Part shown: piece after piece, positions 53,885 to 64,000 of the stretch
How positions within the stretch are numbered: position 1 is the stretch's first letter
How the letters are laid out: each line of letters begins with the position of its first letter
Origin: Companilactobacillus nodensis DSM 19682 = JCM 14932 = NBRC 107160
Lineage (GTDB): Bacteria > Bacillota > Bacilli > Lactobacillales > Lactobacillaceae
DNA: 64,000 nucleotides
NCBI RefSeq assembly: GCF_000615905.1
Contig: NZ_BAMN01000004.1
Span: 120,842-184,841, forward strand
Reading direction: 5' to 3'
Made by a program: the position numbers and the translations under genes
Notes under the pieces: generated by a model
Told to the model about the DNA's origin: nothing
Databases searched by the model: none
What the model saw: only the letters and a program-made list of their open reading frames with translations

Positions 53885-54556
53885 TTATTCTCCTTTCCCT
53901 TCAGTTTTTTCTTGGTTATGTTTTGGCTTGTCAGGAAGAATTTCACCACGGTAGATCCAAGTTTTAACACCTAAATTACCATATGTTGTGGCTGCTTCAA
54001 CCCAAGCATAGTCGATATCTGCACGTAATGTGTGTAGAGGAACAGTTCCCTCTGTATGCCATTCTCTACGAGCCATATCGGCACCGTTTAAACGACCAGA
54101 GATTTGAACTTTGATACCCTTTGCACCGGCACGTCTTGAACGTTGAACGGCTTGACGTTGTGCACGTCTAAATGCAATACGAGCTTCTAGTTGACGAGCA
54201 ATGTTCTCACCAACAAGTTTTGCATCCAAATCAGGTTTCTTGATTTCGATAATATTAATATGAATGTTTCTGTTAACTAATTTGTTTAGTTGGTTACGTA
54301 ATTTTTCAACTTCAGATCCACCCTTACCGATGACCATACCAGGTTTAGCTGTATGAATTGAAACTGTAACGTTCTTTGCAGTACGTTCGATTTCGATTCT
54401 TGATACGGAAGCATTTGATAAATTGTCTTCAATATACTTACGAATCTTAAGGTCTTCATGTAAAAATGTTGAAAAGTCTTTTTCTGCATACCATTTGGCA
54501 TCCCAGTCACGGATAACACCAACACGGAATCCGACTGGATTAATCTTTTGACCCAC
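53885..54556 (-). CDS. rpsC: Ribosomal protein S3
   Basis: The 223 residues start [20 protein letters not shown], carry the KH-type [20 protein letters not shown] and [20 protein letters not shown], and end with a Lys/Glu-rich tail. S3 lies at the mRNA entry. Confidence 0.97.
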   Translation of the reverse strand: MGQKINPVGFRVGVIRDWDAKWYAEKDFSTFLHEDLKIRKYIEDNLSNASVSRIEIERTAKNVTVSIHTAKPGMVIGKGGSEVEKLRNQLNKLVNRNIHINIIEIKKPDLDAKLVGENIARQLEARIAFRRAQRQAVQRSRRAGAKGIKVQISGRLNGADMARREWHTEGTVPLHTLRADIDYAWVEAATTYGNLGVKTWIYRGEILPDKPKHNQEKTEGKGE

Positions 54557-54588
54557 TCAAGTTACCTCCAATACTAATCTTTTAAATA

Positions 54589-54942
54589 CTAGTCTTTTTC
54601 ACTTACAACTACTGTAATGTGACTTGTTCTTTTATTAATTGGTGATGCTGAACCTTTAGCTCTAGGACGGAAACGTTTTAGAGTTGGTCCTTCGTCTACG
54701 AATGCTTCGCTAACGATTAGGTTTTGTGCATCTAAATCAAAGTTATGTTCTGCGTTTGCAATTGCTGACTTAAGAGCTTTGGCAATAATTGGAGAGCCTG
54801 CTCTTGGTGTGAATTGCAAAATTGCAAGTGCCTCAGCAGCGTTCTTGCCTCTTATTAAATCAATAACAAGGCGAGCTTTGCGAGGTGCAATACGAACATT
54901 CTTCACTCTGGCTGTTGCAGATGTAATTTCTTGTTCTGCCAT
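54589..54942 (-). CDS. rplV: Ribosomal protein L22
   Basis: The 117 residues show [20 protein letters not shown] and [20 protein letters not shown], the loop that lines the exit tunnel and is linked to macrolide binding in relatives. Confidence 0.97.
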   Translation of the reverse strand: MAEQEITSATARVKNVRIAPRKARLVIDLIRGKNAAEALAILQFTPRAGSPIIAKALKSAIANAEHNFDLDAQNLIVSEAFVDEGPTLKRFRPRAKGSASPINKRTSHITVVVSEKD

Positions 54943-54962
54943 CTTTTAAGTCTCCCTTCTTA

Positions 54963-55244
54963 TTACTTAGCTACTGTTTTCTTATCGTCAGTGCCATGAC
55001 CATGGAATGTACGTGTTGGTACGAATTCGCCCAACTTGTGTCCAACCATATCTTCTTGGATATAAACTGGAACATGCTTACGACCATCATGAACTGCGAT
55101 TGTGTATCCTACGAAACTAGGAAAAATTGTTGAACGTCTTGACCATGTCTTGATAACTGACTTCTTGTCAGAATCTGCTTGAGCATCGATCTTCTTCAAA
55201 AGATGTGCGTCTGCGAATGGTCCTTTTTTTAAACTACGACTCAT
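54963..55244 (-). CDS. rpsS: Ribosomal protein S19
   Basis: The 93 residues start [20 protein letters not shown] and contain [20 protein letters not shown] and [15 protein letters not shown], typical of S19 of the 30S head. Confidence 0.97.
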   Translation of the reverse strand: MSRSLKKGPFADAHLLKKIDAQADSDKKSVIKTWSRRSTIFPSFVGYTIAVHDGRKHVPVYIQEDMVGHKLGEFVPTRTFHGHGTDDKKTVAK

Positions 55245-55278
55245 CTTATGTCCTCCTTATATTATTCTAACGAAATAA

Positions 55279-56112
55279 CTACTTACCTTTTCTGTGACGA
55301 ACGATAAGCTTTTCAGATTTGGCATGTGATGAACGAGTCTTCTTACCTAAGGTCTTCTTACCCCATGGTGACATTGGTGATGGATGACCGATAGGAGCTT
55401 TACCTTCACCACCACCGTGTGGGTGATCGTTAGGGTTCATAACTGATCCACGAACTGTTGGTCTAAATCCTTGCCAACGTTTACGTCCAGCTTTACCAAT
55501 CTTAATTAATTCATGTTGTTCATTACCAATAGCACCAATACTTGCACGGCATTTTGAAAGTACCATACGTACTTCACCTGAAGGTAAACGTAGTAATGAG
55601 TACTTGCCATCTCTACCTAGCAATTGGATTGAAGTACCAGCAGAACGTCCTAGTTGACCACCCTTACCAGGTTTCATTTCTACGTTGTGTAGAATTGTAC
55701 CAACTGGAATGTTTTCTAGTGGAAGTGCGTTACCTGGTTTGATATCTGCATCAACACCAGATTCAACAACTGTTCCAACTTCAAGACCCTTAGGAGCTAA
55801 GATATATGACTTAACACCATCTGAGTAGTGTAGTAATGCAATATTAGCTGTACGGTTTGGATCGTATTCAATAGATTTAACTGTAGCTTTAACACCGTAT
55901 TTGATACGTTTGAAATCAATGACACGGTATTTTTGTTTGTGACCACCGCCACGGTGACGAACTGTAATATGACCGTAAGAGTTACGACCGGCTGTATGGC
56001 TTTGTGATTCTAGAAGTGTCTTTTCAGGAGTTGTCTTTGTGATCTCTGAAAAGTCAGAACCTGTCATATTACGACGACCATTTGTGGTTGGCTTATACTT
56101 GATAATCGCCAT
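55279..56112 (-). CDS. rplB: Ribosomal protein L2
   Basis: The 277 residues carry [20 protein letters not shown] and the peptidyl-transferase-side [20 protein letters not shown] with its conserved His. It is one of the largest and most conserved 50S proteins. Confidence 0.98.
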   Translation of the reverse strand: MAIIKYKPTTNGRRNMTGSDFSEITKTTPEKTLLESQSHTAGRNSYGHITVRHRGGGHKQKYRVIDFKRIKYGVKATVKSIEYDPNRTANIALLHYSDGVKSYILAPKGLEVGTVVESGVDADIKPGNALPLENIPVGTILHNVEMKPGKGGQLGRSAGTSIQLLGRDGKYSLLRLPSGEVRMVLSKCRASIGAIGNEQHELIKIGKAGRKRWQGFRPTVRGSVMNPNDHPHGGGEGKAPIGHPSPMSPWGKKTLGKKTRSSHAKSEKLIVRHRKGK

Positions 56113-56128
56113 TATTTGACCTCCTTAT

Positions 56129-56416
56129 TTATTCTTCATCAAAAATTTTGATTTCATCTGAATCTGCTGTAAGTGTGATAATTGCCTTACGACGTCTTGC
56201 TGTTTTACCAACATAACGACCTTGGCGCTTCTTCTTACCGGCAACATTCATGATGTTTACTTTTTTAACTTTAACACCGAAAACTTCTTCAATGGCTTGG
56301 CGTACAAGTACTTTGTTTGCATCTAGTGCAACATCAAAAGTATATTTCTTGTCGCTCATAGCATCCATTGAGCTTTCAGTGATAACTGGGCGAATAATTA
56401 CGTCTCTTGCGCTCAT
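56129..56416 (-). CDS. rplW: Ribosomal protein L23
   Basis: The 95 residues start [20 protein letters not shown] and contain [20 protein letters not shown], typical of L23, the docking site for trigger factor and SRP. Its ATG overlaps the rplD stop at 56416. Confidence 0.97.
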   Translation of the reverse strand: MSARDVIIRPVITESSMDAMSDKKYTFDVALDANKVLVRQAIEEVFGVKVKKVNIMNVAGKKKRQGRYVGKTARRRKAIITLTADSDEIKIFDEE

Positions 56417-57036
56417 TATCCAAGCACCTCCTCAATCTTAGAAAGTGCTGCTTGTGTAACAACTAACTTCTTAGCGTTAATAACGTCAAGAACGTTAACA
56501 CCTTCTGGTGCAACAACTGTAACTTTATCAATGTTTCTAGCTGATAAAGCAACGTTGTCATTACCATCTTCAAGAACTACAAGAGCTTTGTCTGCGCCTA
56601 ACTTGTTAAGCAATTGAGCAAAGTTCTTTGTACTTGGTTTGTCGTATGAAATTGAGTCAATAACGATTAGGTTACCGTCAGCAGCTTTTTGTGAAAGTAC
56701 AGACTTCAATGCCAAACGGCCAACCTTCTTAGGAAGGTGATATGAATATGATCTAGGAGTTGGGCCGAATACGACACCACCACCTACCCATTGAGGTGAT
56801 CTGATAGAACCTTGACGAGCACGTCCTGTACCTTTTTGACGCCATGGCTTCTTACCACCACCACGTACTTCAGAGCGGTTCTTAACATCATGTGTACCTT
56901 GTCTTAATGAGGCACGTTGCATGATAACTGCATCTGTGACTACGCTGTTGTTTGGTTCGATACCAAAGATTGAATCATTTGCTTCAACAGTACCGTTCTC
57001 AGCACCGCTATCTTTGTAAGCTGTGATTTTTGTCAT
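56416..57036 (-). CDS. rplD: Ribosomal protein L4
   Basis: The 206 residues contain [20 protein letters not shown] and [20 protein letters not shown], the tunnel loop of L4. In other bacteria L4 represses its own S10 operon; the leader upstream of rpsJ would be the matching site. Confidence 0.97.
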   Translation of the reverse strand: MTKITAYKDSGAENGTVEANDSIFGIEPNNSVVTDAVIMQRASLRQGTHDVKNRSEVRGGGKKPWRQKGTGRARQGSIRSPQWVGGGVVFGPTPRSYSYHLPKKVGRLALKSVLSQKAADGNLIVIDSISYDKPSTKNFAQLLNKLGADKALVVLEDGNDNVALSARNIDKVTVVAPEGVNVLDVINAKKLVVTQAALSKIEEVLG

Positions 57037-57053
57037 AACTCATTTCCTCCTTC

Positions 57054-57689
57054 CTATTTTTGATTAGCTTTGACAGCTGTTTGAATTTTAACTAATGAGT
57101 TGTTTGCACCAGGGACATTACCCTTGATCATAATTGCATTACGATCTGCATCAACTTTAACAACAGTTAAGTTTTGTGTAGTTACGCGATTGTTACCCAT
57201 GTTTCCGGGAAGCATCTTACCTTTGAATACACGGTTAATGATTGCACCCATTGAACCTGCGATACGGTGATATCTAGAACCGTGAGTCTCAGGACCACGA
57301 GCTTGTCCAAACATCTTAATGTTACCTTGCATTCCATGTCCCTTTGTTGTACCTGTAACGTCGACAACATCACCAGAATTAAATGAATCTACTGAAACTT
57401 CTCCACCTAATTCGTAGTCTCCCATTTCAACATCGCGGAATTCGCGAATGTAATGTTTAGGAGTTGTGTTTGCCTTATCTGCATGACCTTTGGCTGGTTT
57501 GTTTGATAGAACTTCACGTCTATCTTCAAAACCTAGTTGAACGGCCTCATAACCGTCAGTTTCTACTGTTTTAACTTGCATAACAACGTTTGGTGTTGCT
57601 TCTACAACTGTAACGGGAACTAATTCACCGTTGTCAGTGAAAACTTGAGTCATTCCGACTTTTTTACCAAGAATTCCTTTTCTGGCCAT
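57054..57689 (-). CDS. rplC: Ribosomal protein L3
   Basis: The 211 residues start [20 protein letters not shown] and carry [20 protein letters not shown] and [12 protein letters not shown], typical of L3 near the peptidyl transferase centre. Confidence 0.97.
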   Translation of the reverse strand: MARKGILGKKVGMTQVFTDNGELVPVTVVEATPNVVMQVKTVETDGYEAVQLGFEDRREVLSNKPAKGHADKANTTPKHYIREFRDVEMGDYELGGEVSVDSFNSGDVVDVTGTTKGHGMQGNIKMFGQARGPETHGSRYHRIAGSMGAIINRVFKGKMLPGNMGNNRVTTQNLTVVKVDADRNAIMIKGNVPGANNSLVKIQTAVKANQK

Positions 57690-57720
57690 GTTTGCACCTC
57701 CAATAATTTATTTTTAATAA

Positions 57721-58029
57721 TTATAATTTAATTTCGATATCTACGCCTGATGGTAGATCTAGCTTCATTAATGAATCAACTGTCTTAGGTGATGGATTAA
57801 CGATGTCAATAAGTCTCTTATGTGTACGCATTTCGAATTGTTCTCTAGAATCCTTGTGCTTATGTGGTGAACTCAACACTGTATATAATGAACGTTCTGT
57901 TGGCAAAGGAATTGGACCTGAAATCTTAGCACCAGTTCTTTTTGCTGTTTCCACAATTTTGTCAGCTGATTGATCTAGAATACGATGTTCATAAGCCTTC
58001 AAACGAATGCGAATCTTTTGACTTGCCAT
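57721..58029 (-). CDS. rpsJ: Ribosomal protein S10
   Basis: The 102 residues contain [20 protein letters not shown] and [20 protein letters not shown], typical of S10, also the NusE transcription factor. It is the first gene of the S10 operon, behind its own promoter at 58200-58228 and a structured leader. Confidence 0.98.
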   Translation of the reverse strand: MASQKIRIRLKAYEHRILDQSADKIVETAKRTGAKISGPIPLPTERSLYTVLSSPHKHKDSREQFEMRTHKRLIDIVNPSPKTVDSLMKLDLPSGVDIEIKL

Positions 58030-58049
58030 GGGGTTACCTCCTTTTTGTC

Positions 58050-58228
58050 TCTTTCAAGATGACCGGCTCCGTGAAAATATCCGCCAGCCCTGCCGTGGCA
58101 AAGCGGCCGGGTGTGTCGCAACCTCTCACTTCTAAACCGTCGATATTATTTATTAATACCTCTAAGCACATACTTCTACTAGAAATAAGCACTCTTATAA
58201 TAATACACGCGGTCTTCTCATATTTCAA
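58050..58228 (-). promoter_or_regulatory. S10 operon promoter and GC-rich structured leader
   Basis: On the minus strand TTGAAA (58223-58228) and TATTAT (58200-58205) are 17 bases apart. The leader of about 160 bases includes a GC-rich stretch in AT-rich surroundings: CCGGC at 58063-58067 and GCCGG at 58106-58110 can close a hairpin with an inner GC-rich part (GCCCTGCCGTGGC). The 58030-58342 gap also holds the fusA terminator. An L4-type autoregulatory leader is a likely explanation. Confidence 0.6.
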
Positions 58229-58301
58229 GAGTTTTCACGTTTTTTTTAAATTTGAAATACGCTTTCTTTATATAGAAGAAACACGATTATTTTTGTAAAT
58301 A

Positions 58302-58330
58302 AAAAAGCAAATCCATCTGGATTTGCTTTT
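58302..58330 (-). terminator. Terminator after fusA
   Basis: AGCAAATCCA and TGGATTTGCT (58305-58326) form a perfect stem with A- and T-runs. It separates the str operon from the S10 operon. Confidence 0.75.
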
Positions 58331-58342
58331 ATTTAAATACTA

Positions 58343-60439
58343 TTAGTCTTCAGCGTTTCCGCCATTTTTCTTAATAATATCAGCTTGAATTGACTTAGGA
58401 ACCTTTTCGTAATGATCAAATGTCATTGTGAAAGTACCACGGCCTTGTGTAGCTGAACGCAATGTTGTTGCATAACCGAACATTTCTGCAAGTGGAACGA
58501 ATGAGTTGATAAGTTGTGCATTACCACGAGCTTCCATACCTTCAACACGTCCACGACGAGCAGTAACTTGTCCCATAACATCACCTAAGTAGCTTTCTGG
58601 TGTAACAATTTCAACCTTCATAATAGGTTCAAGAATTACAGCACCAGCACTCTTAGAAGCATTACGTAGAGACATTGAAGCAGCAATCTTGAAGGCTGCT
58701 TCAGATGAATCGACTTCGTGATATGAACCATCATATAACTTAGCCTTAACATCGATCAATGGGTATCCGGCAAGAACACCATTTTCCATTGATTCTTTCA
58801 AACCTTGTTCAACTGAAGGAATGTATTCACGAGGAACAACACCACCGACGATGGCATCTTCGAATTCGAAGCCTTTTCCTTCTTCATTTGGTGTAAATTC
58901 AACCCAAACGTCACCATATTGACCTTTACCACCAGATTGACGAACAAACTTACCTTGTGCACTTGTTTGCTTAGTGAATGTTTCACGATAAGCAACTTGT
59001 GGTTCACCAACCTTACATGCAACCTTGAATTCACGCTTCATACGGTCAACCATGATATCCAAGTGTAATTCACCCATTCCGGCGATCAATGTTTCACCAG
59101 TTTCAGGATTTGTTTCAGCTTGGAAAGTTGGATCTTCTTCAGAAAGCTTTTGGATAGCTAGATCCATCTTATCTCTATCTTCCTTTGAATCAGGTTCGAT
59201 AGAAACTTGGATAACTGGATCTGGAATATCCAATGATTCAAGAATCAATGGATCATCAGGATCTGTAAGTGAATCACCAGTTGTAGTATTCTTCAAACCG
59301 ATAACAGCAGCGATATCACCTGAGAATACTTCTGGGATTTCCTTACGGTGGTTAGAATGCATTTGTAGCAAACGACCAACACGTTCACGCTTGTCTTTTG
59401 TAGCGTTAAGAACGTATGAACCTGATTCTAGTGAACCTCTATATACACGAATGTATGTTAGACGTCCAACGAATGGGTCAGTAGCGATCTTAAATGCTAG
59501 ACCAGCGAATGGTTTGTTATCATCAGCCATAAGTTCAACTTGGCTATCATCCTTAGGATTTGTAGCGTTGTATGGACGAACTTCAAGAGGTGATGGTAAG
59601 TAATCAACAACAGCATCCATTAACATTTGAACACCCTTGTTCTTGAAGGCAGAACCAGCAAGTACAGGGAAGAATTTCAAATCAACAGTTGCCTTTCTGA
59701 TTGCAGCACGAAGCTCATCATTACTGATTTCAGCACCATCAAGGTATTTCTCCATGATGTCATCATCAACATCAGCAACTGATTCAACTAATTCAGCACG
59801 TTTTTCTTTAGCTTTTTCAAGGTATTCATCAGGAACATCAACTGTATCCCACTTTGTACCTAACTCATCTTCGTCATAAAGATCAGCTTTCATTTCGATT
59901 AAGTCGATAACACCTTCGAACTTATCCTCGGCACCGATAGGCATTTGGATAGCGTGGGCATTAGCATCTAGTCTTTCGTGAAGTGTTTCTACTGAGTAGT
60001 CAAAGTTAGCACCGATCTTATCCATCTTGTTAACAAAGACAATACGTGGAACACTATATGTTGAAGCTTGACGCCAAACATTTTCAGTTTGTGGTTCAAC
60101 ACCAGATTGAGCATCAAGAACTGTAATAGCACCATCTAGAACACGTAATGAACGTTCAACTTCGATTGTGAAGTCAACGTGTCCTGGAGTATCGATGATA
60201 TTGATACGGTTACCTTTCCATTCAGCAGTTGTAGCAGCTGATGTAATAGTAATACCACGTTCTTGTTCTTGGGCCATCCAGTCCATTTGTGAAGCACCAT
60301 CATGTGTTTCACCAATCTTGTGGATCTTACCAGTATAGTACAAGATACGTTCTGTAGTTGTAGTTTTACCAGCATCAATATGAGCCATAATACCAATGTT
60401 ACGGGTATCTTCTAGTGGAAATTCACGTTTATTAGCCAT
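58343..60439 (-). CDS. fusA: Translation elongation factor G
   Basis: EF-G moves tRNA and mRNA through the ribosome with GTP. The 698 residues have P-loop [15 protein letters not shown] (about 19-33), [19 protein letters not shown] and the C-terminal domains with [20 protein letters not shown]. It lies in the str operon behind rpsG, the normal place. Confidence 0.98.
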   Translation of the reverse strand: MANKREFPLEDTRNIGIMAHIDAGKTTTTERILYYTGKIHKIGETHDGASQMDWMAQEQERGITITSAATTAEWKGNRINIIDTPGHVDFTIEVERSLRVLDGAITVLDAQSGVEPQTENVWRQASTYSVPRIVFVNKMDKIGANFDYSVETLHERLDANAHAIQMPIGAEDKFEGVIDLIEMKADLYDEDELGTKWDTVDVPDEYLEKAKEKRAELVESVADVDDDIMEKYLDGAEISNDELRAAIRKATVDLKFFPVLAGSAFKNKGVQMLMDAVVDYLPSPLEVRPYNATNPKDDSQVELMADDNKPFAGLAFKIATDPFVGRLTYIRVYRGSLESGSYVLNATKDKRERVGRLLQMHSNHRKEIPEVFSGDIAAVIGLKNTTTGDSLTDPDDPLILESLDIPDPVIQVSIEPDSKEDRDKMDLAIQKLSEEDPTFQAETNPETGETLIAGMGELHLDIMVDRMKREFKVACKVGEPQVAYRETFTKQTSAQGKFVRQSGGKGQYGDVWVEFTPNEEGKGFEFEDAIVGGVVPREYIPSVEQGLKESMENGVLAGYPLIDVKAKLYDGSYHEVDSSEAAFKIAASMSLRNASKSAGAVILEPIMKVEIVTPESYLGDVMGQVTARRGRVEGMEARGNAQLINSFVPLAEMFGYATTLRSATQGRGTFTMTFDHYEKVPKSIQADIIKKNGGNAED

Positions 60440-60472
60440 TAGACTTTGTTTCTCCTCTCAACTTAATATAGA

Positions 60473-60940
60473 TTACCAACGATAATGAGCGAATGCACGG
60501 TTAGCATCAGCCATCTTATGTGTATCTTCACGTTTCTTAACAGCTGCACCTGTGTTGTTAGCTGCATCCATGATTTCATTTGCTAGACGTGCGTCCATTG
60601 TATGTTCACCACGTAGACGAGCATAACTAACGATCCAGCGAAGACCTAATGTTGTACGACGATCTGGGCGTACTTCGATAGGAATTTGGTAGTTAGAACC
60701 ACCGATACGGCGAGCCTTAACTTCAAGAACAGGCATAACATTGTTCATGGCTTCTTCGAAGACATCCAATGGTTCGTTGCCAGTCTTATCTTTAATAATA
60801 TCAAATGCACGGTAGAGAATTGATGAAGCTGTTCCTCTCTTACCATCGTACATCAAGTGATTGATCAAACGTGTAACTAACTTTGAGTTGTACATTGGAT
60901 CAGGTAATACATCGCGTTTTGGAGCGCTACCTTTACGCAT
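60473..60940 (-). CDS. rpsG: Ribosomal protein S7
   Basis: The 155 residues start [20 protein letters not shown] and show [20 protein letters not shown] and [20 protein letters not shown], typical of S7, an assembly protein and, in other bacteria, a repressor of the str operon. Confidence 0.97.
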   Translation of the reverse strand: MRKGSAPKRDVLPDPMYNSKLVTRLINHLMYDGKRGTASSILYRAFDIIKDKTGNEPLDVFEEAMNNVMPVLEVKARRIGGSNYQIPIEVRPDRRTTLGLRWIVSYARLRGEHTMDARLANEIMDAANNTGAAVKKREDTHKMADANRAFAHYRW

Positions 60941-60984
60941 ATTAAATTCCTCCGTTATTACTTATTTCTTTGTTTGTGATTTAA

Positions 60985-61398
60985 TTATTTCTTAGGCTTC
61001 TTAGCACCATATTTTGAACGGCTTTGCATACGTCCATCAACACCGGCAGTATCTAAAGCACCACGAACAACGTGATAACGAACACCAGGTAGATCCTTTA
61101 CACGTCCACCACGGACAAGGACAACACTATGCTCTTGCAAGTTGTGGCCAACACCTGGGATATATGCTGTAACTTCGATAAGGTTTGATAGTCTAACACG
61201 GGCATACTTACGTAGGGCTGAGTTAGGCTTCTTTGGTGTCATTGTTCCGACACGAGTTGCTACACCACGTTTTTGTGGTGCTGGGTTCTTTGTAGCAACT
61301 TTCTTCATACTGTTGTAACCGTAGTTCAATGCAGGGGCATTTGATTTTGACCCTTGTGACTTACGGCCTTTACGTACCAATTGATTAATTGTAGGCAT
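60985..61398 (-). CDS. rpsL: Ribosomal protein S12
   Basis: The 137 residues have the decoding-site [20 protein letters not shown] and [20 protein letters not shown]. Lys in the KKPNSALRK stretch is a known streptomycin-resistance position; here the common wild-type text is seen. It is the first gene of the str operon. Confidence 0.98.
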   Translation of the reverse strand: MPTINQLVRKGRKSQGSKSNAPALNYGYNSMKKVATKNPAPQKRGVATRVGTMTPKKPNSALRKYARVRLSNLIEVTAYIPGVGHNLQEHSVVLVRGGRVKDLPGVRYHVVRGALDTAGVDGRMQSRSKYGAKKPKK

Positions 61399-61435
61399 TC
61401 AAGGTTCCTCCTAAAAATTTAAGTACACACATCCA

Positions 61436-61565
61436 GGTGGTTCATAATTTTGTAAAATAATAAACCACCAAGGTGGCATACGATATGAGCTTATACTTAA
61501 ACAAACTACTACTCTGCTAATAAAAGCACGTCTATTAGAATATCATCTTAAAAAGTACATGTCAA
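61436..61565 (-). promoter_or_regulatory. str operon promoter and leader hairpin
   Basis: On the minus strand TTGACA (61560-61565) and TATTCT (61537-61542) are 17 bases apart. In the leader GGTGGTT (61436-61442) and AACCACC (61463-61469) close a long AT-rich hairpin with two mismatches, with a second GGTGG/CCACC option next to it. It lies about 40 bases before rpsL, so it could control translation. Confidence 0.6.
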
Positions 61566-61622
61566 TGAAGTATCAAAGAAAAGATTCAAATAAAACACGT
61601 AATTTAATTTGAGGTGATAAAA

Positions 61623-62291
61623 ATGACATATTTATTCTATTTATTAGTATTCACTCTAGGTTCTAGTATAGTCTCATTTTTGACAGTTATAGCATTCGAT
61701 TTTCCAAAAATAAGCTTAAATCGAAGATCCCGATGCAATAATTGCCAAAAAACATTAAATTGGTACGAACTAATTCCAATTTTAGGCTTCATATTTCTAA
61801 AAGGCAGCTGTAAACAGTGTATTTTTAAAATCCCCAAACTATATCCACTGACTGAACTGACTGGCGGATTATTTTTGATCATAGTTATTTTTCAAAACAA
61901 GAATCTCTACATCGCGATTCCACTAATGATGATGTTGATCACACTTAGTTTTATGGATCACTTCTACGGATATATCTATCCGATATTTTATCTACTGATT
62001 TTACCCGCCATAATTTGTATTCTGATCAAAGGTTATCCTCTGTATATATTCACAGGTTTAATTACGTATTGCGCCCTTTTCTTACTTAATTATTACTATC
62101 AAAGTATTGGCATGGGTGATGTCGAATTGTTTGGAATCTTGGCGTTGATTTTTGGTTATGAAGATATTCTCAAAATAATTTTAATTTCTTGCCTATTATG
62201 TATTGTCCATTTTGTAAGCAAAGAAAAAAGATCATTTAGATTTATCCCCTACATCACTGTAGCAACTGGAATAATCTATCTGATCTCTTGA
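61623..62291 (+). CDS. Prepilin peptidase (type IV leader peptidase family)
   Basis: The 222-residue membrane protein cuts and methylates prepilins, here likely those of the competence pseudopilus. It shows the zinc-binding N-terminal region RSRCNNCQKTLNWYELIPIL and GSCKQC, and the catalytic Asp in IGMGDVELFG. A first Asp lies in MDHFYGYIYP. I start at ATG 61623, preceded by GAGGTG. It lies next to the str operon on the other strand. No pilin gene is in the window. Confidence 0.9.
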   Translation: MTYLFYLLVFTLGSSIVSFLTVIAFDFPKISLNRRSRCNNCQKTLNWYELIPILGFIFLKGSCKQCIFKIPKLYPLTELTGGLFLIIVIFQNKNLYIAIPLMMMLITLSFMDHFYGYIYPIFYLLILPAIICILIKGYPLYIFTGLITYCALFLLNYYYQSIGMGDVELFGILALIFGYEDILKIILISCLLCIVHFVSKEKRSFRFIPYITVATGIIYLIS

Positions 62292-62297
62292 TTTTTA

Positions 62298-63116
62298 CTA
62301 AACTGGTAAGACTCTTTGTAATTTCAACCAATTAAGGCACATGCTCCACCACTTAGCATCTGAATAATTGACGTACGAACCTTCACCGGGATCTTCAGTA
62401 ATATGTGTTGCCAAAGACAAACCATGACGTCCCGTCGCGAACAAATGCAACTCATACGGCAGATTAAGTAAGTCCATCTTCTGAGCATAAATAATCGAAT
62501 TCATTACCGGAACAGTCTCATCACTGACCGTCTGCCAAATAAATGTCGGCTTAGAGTACTTATTCAAATGTTCTTGCGTTTGCCAATACAACATATTCGG
62601 ACTTATTTTTCTGGATTCATCAATATCATCGGGGTAACCCATAGTTAAATCGATTACCGAATAACTGAGAATGGTTGCACAAGGTTCAACTTCGATCGGT
62701 TCATCAAATACTTCTTGCCGCGTCTCCGGATCAGTCATCAATGAATTATAGTTAGCAACAATGTGACCACCCGCTGAAAAGCCGATCAGAAAAACCTTGT
62801 TCAAATCTATTTGATGCCTACCCGCCTGACTCTTGATCCAATTTAAAGTTACAGCTGTTTCCTGCAATGACAATGGATACACCGGTTTACCATCATTTAT
62901 TAATTTGTAATGCAGAACAATAGCATGGATACCTTCCGCCGCAAACTTTAAAGCAATTGGCTGTGCCTCACGATCTGAGTGAAAAGTAAAACCTCCCCCG
63001 GGAAAAATAATAACTAGAGGATGCTTAACCTCAGATGTAAAATCACTGATTGGGTCTAACCAGTACGTATCAATATTAAATTCAACATTTTTATATAACA
63101 ATTTTTGTGTATTCAT
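62298..63116 (-). CDS. Alpha/beta hydrolase, acetyl-esterase type
   Basis: The 272-residue enzyme has an oxyanion-hole loop FPGGGFTFHSD, nucleophile Ser114 in IGFSAGGHIV, Asp199 in VSDETVPV and His231 in GRHGLSLA. The family is close to bacterial BD-FAE/acetylxylan-type esterases that deacylate sugars. I start at ATG 63116, preceded by AAGGAG. It is a tandem paralogue of the next gene, at a 34-base gap, so a small operon of two esterases is likely. Confidence 0.87.
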   Translation of the reverse strand: MNTQKLLYKNVEFNIDTYWLDPISDFTSEVKHPLVIIFPGGGFTFHSDREAQPIALKFAAEGIHAIVLHYKLINDGKPVYPLSLQETAVTLNWIKSQAGRHQIDLNKVFLIGFSAGGHIVANYNSLMTDPETRQEVFDEPIEVEPCATILSYSVIDLTMGYPDDIDESRKISPNMLYWQTQEHLNKYSKPTFIWQTVSDETVPVMNSIIYAQKMDLLNLPYELHLFATGRHGLSLATHITEDPGEGSYVNYSDAKWWSMCLNWLKLQRVLPV

Positions 63117-63150
63117 AAGAAACATCTCCTTGGACATTCATCAAAATCTA

Positions 63151-63945
63151 CTAAAGAAGATTAATCGACTTCAACCAATTCATTCCTAATTCCCACCAAT
63201 TTGCTACAAAATCATTCAAATGCAATTCATTGCCTGGCTGCTGAGTAACATAAGTCCCTAATGATAATCCGTGCTTACCTGAAGCAAATAAATGCAATTC
63301 AAATGGTAAATTTAATTTTTCCATTTTTTCAGCATAGAGCAATGAATTCTTGACTGGAACTGTTTTATCATCAACCGTCTGCCAAATAAATGTTGGCTTG
63401 GCATTAACTGTTAAGTGCTCTTGCGACCGCCAATAAAACCGATCGGGAGTAACTGCTAATCGGTGTTCCATTGTCCTGGGATAACCCGCAGTCAGGTCTA
63501 TCACCGGATAACATAAAATATTAGCAGCTGGTAATACCTCAAGTTCATCAAGCATAACCTTATTTTGTGAAGTTTTATCGGTCATGATCGAATTAAAATC
63601 CGCAACCACGTGTCCCCCAGCCGAAAAGCCAACTAAAATAATTTTATTTAAATCTATTTGATGTATCTTCGCCTGACTTTGTAACCAGTTCAAAACTGTT
63701 GCCGTCTCCTGCAAGGCTAACGGATAAACTGGAGTATTATCTTCAATCAATTGATAATGTAATACGATGGCATGAATACCTTCTGAAGCAAACTTCAAAG
63801 CAATCGGTTGTGCTTCACGATCGGTTTGAAAAGTGAATCTTCCACCTGGAAAAATTATTGCGACAGGATGTTTAACTTCGGTTGTAAAATCACTGATTGG
63901 ATCTAGCCAATACGTATCAATACCAAATTCGTGGTTCTTATACAT
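63151..63945 (-). CDS. Alpha/beta hydrolase, acetyl-esterase type (paralogue with altered oxyanion loop)
   Basis: The 264-residue protein is clearly homologous to the gene downstream: Ser108 in VGFSAGGHVV, Asp193 in VDDKTVPV and His225 in GKHGLSLG. The oxyanion loop reads FPGGRFTFQTD, with Arg36 where the other copy has Gly. This may change activity or be a base error. ATG 63945 has a weak, distant GGAG. The N-terminus is a few residues shorter than in the paralogue. The gene runs close to the window edge (63945 of 64000). Confidence 0.8.
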   Translation of the reverse strand: MYKNHEFGIDTYWLDPISDFTTEVKHPVAIIFPGGRFTFQTDREAQPIALKFASEGIHAIVLHYQLIEDNTPVYPLALQETATVLNWLQSQAKIHQIDLNKIILVGFSAGGHVVADFNSIMTDKTSQNKVMLDELEVLPAANILCYPVIDLTAGYPRTMEHRLAVTPDRFYWRSQEHLTVNAKPTFIWQTVDDKTVPVKNSLLYAEKMEKLNLPFELHLFASGKHGLSLGTYVTQQPGNELHLNDFVANWWELGMNWLKSINLL

Positions 63946-64000
63946 TAATTTTTGTTTTCTCCACGGTGCTCCCTCTCGACAACATGTTTATACATATATT

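Noticed and set aside
58034..58228. Open frame in the S10 leader
   Set aside because: It covers the promoter and a GC-rich hairpin. The frame is better explained as structured leader RNA.
1..64000. CRISPR arrays, insertion sequences, prophage genes, tRNA or rRNA genes
   Set aside because: No regularly spaced repeats, transposase, integrase or RNA gene patterns were seen in the window.

Overview
The window is AT-rich DNA from a low-GC Gram-positive bacterium, most likely a lactic acid bacterium of the family Lactobacillaceae. Supporting signs are a pyruvate oxidase gene, SLAP-type surface domains joined to CAP domains, a PadR/MarR/XRE regulator set, an EcfA1-EcfA2-EcfT module behind rplQ, and the Firmicutes order of the str-S10-spc-alpha ribosomal cluster. 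A Companilactobacillus-like species is my best guess from gene content. This is inference, since no database could be searched.

Layout. 1-214 is the cut N-terminus of a sugar PTS EIIC gene with three NagR-like operator sites upstream. 423-3327 holds a promoter, a leader with a terminator hairpin, and a cation P-type ATPase. 3326-7981 is a phosphate block: an unusual orphan response regulator, divergent from pstS-pstC-pstA-pstB. 7980-11746 carries a small unknown gene, pyruvate oxidase and an amino-acid permease. 11756-14569 has two SLAP-CAP surface protein genes (one with an early stop) and small regulators. 14721-17787 has a PadR/membrane-protein pair, a PAP2 phosphatase and a quinone-reductase-like oxidoreductase. 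17809-23162 is a complete aminoethylphosphonate operon, phnD-phnC-phnE-phnE-phnX-phnW, followed by an aldehyde dehydrogenase. 24920-31328 has an HTH protein, a YfcC carrier and a peptide-resistance-type module (ABC ATPase, permease, response regulator, kinase, membrane protein). 31442-35716 has a VOC protein, a baeRF-like protein and a MarR-regulated ABC exporter. 35715-38662 is a TPP-riboswitch-controlled ABC uptake operon. 38862-39846 has an SRAP protein and an unknown gene. 39957-61398 is one continuous minus-strand block from rpsL to rpsI that includes fusA, secY, adk, infA, rpoA, the ECF energizing module and truA. 61623-63945 has a prepilin peptidase and two tandem esterases.

How the parts work together. 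The pst transporter and the phn operon give two routes to phosphorus. Their upstream regions share the exact 11-mer CAATCTTTACA, once before pstS and twice before phnD. This suggests joint control, possibly by the neighbouring orphan response regulator. Pyruvate oxidase with an upstream cre-like site fits carbon-catabolite control. Leader structures or promoters are visible before rpsL, rpsJ, infA and rplM.

Sequence quality. Seven reading-frame breaks occur in otherwise intact genes: two in the P-type ATPase and one each in pstA, the APC permease, phnW, ecfA1 and rplX. Each is repaired by adding one base to a short run of identical bases. Loss of ecfA1 and of the rplX N-terminus is biologically unlikely, so I read these as base-dropping errors in the assembly and treat the genes as probably functional. 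The early stop in the SLAP-CAP gene at 12431-12433 is different: both sides are in the same frame, so it may be a true nonsense mutation.
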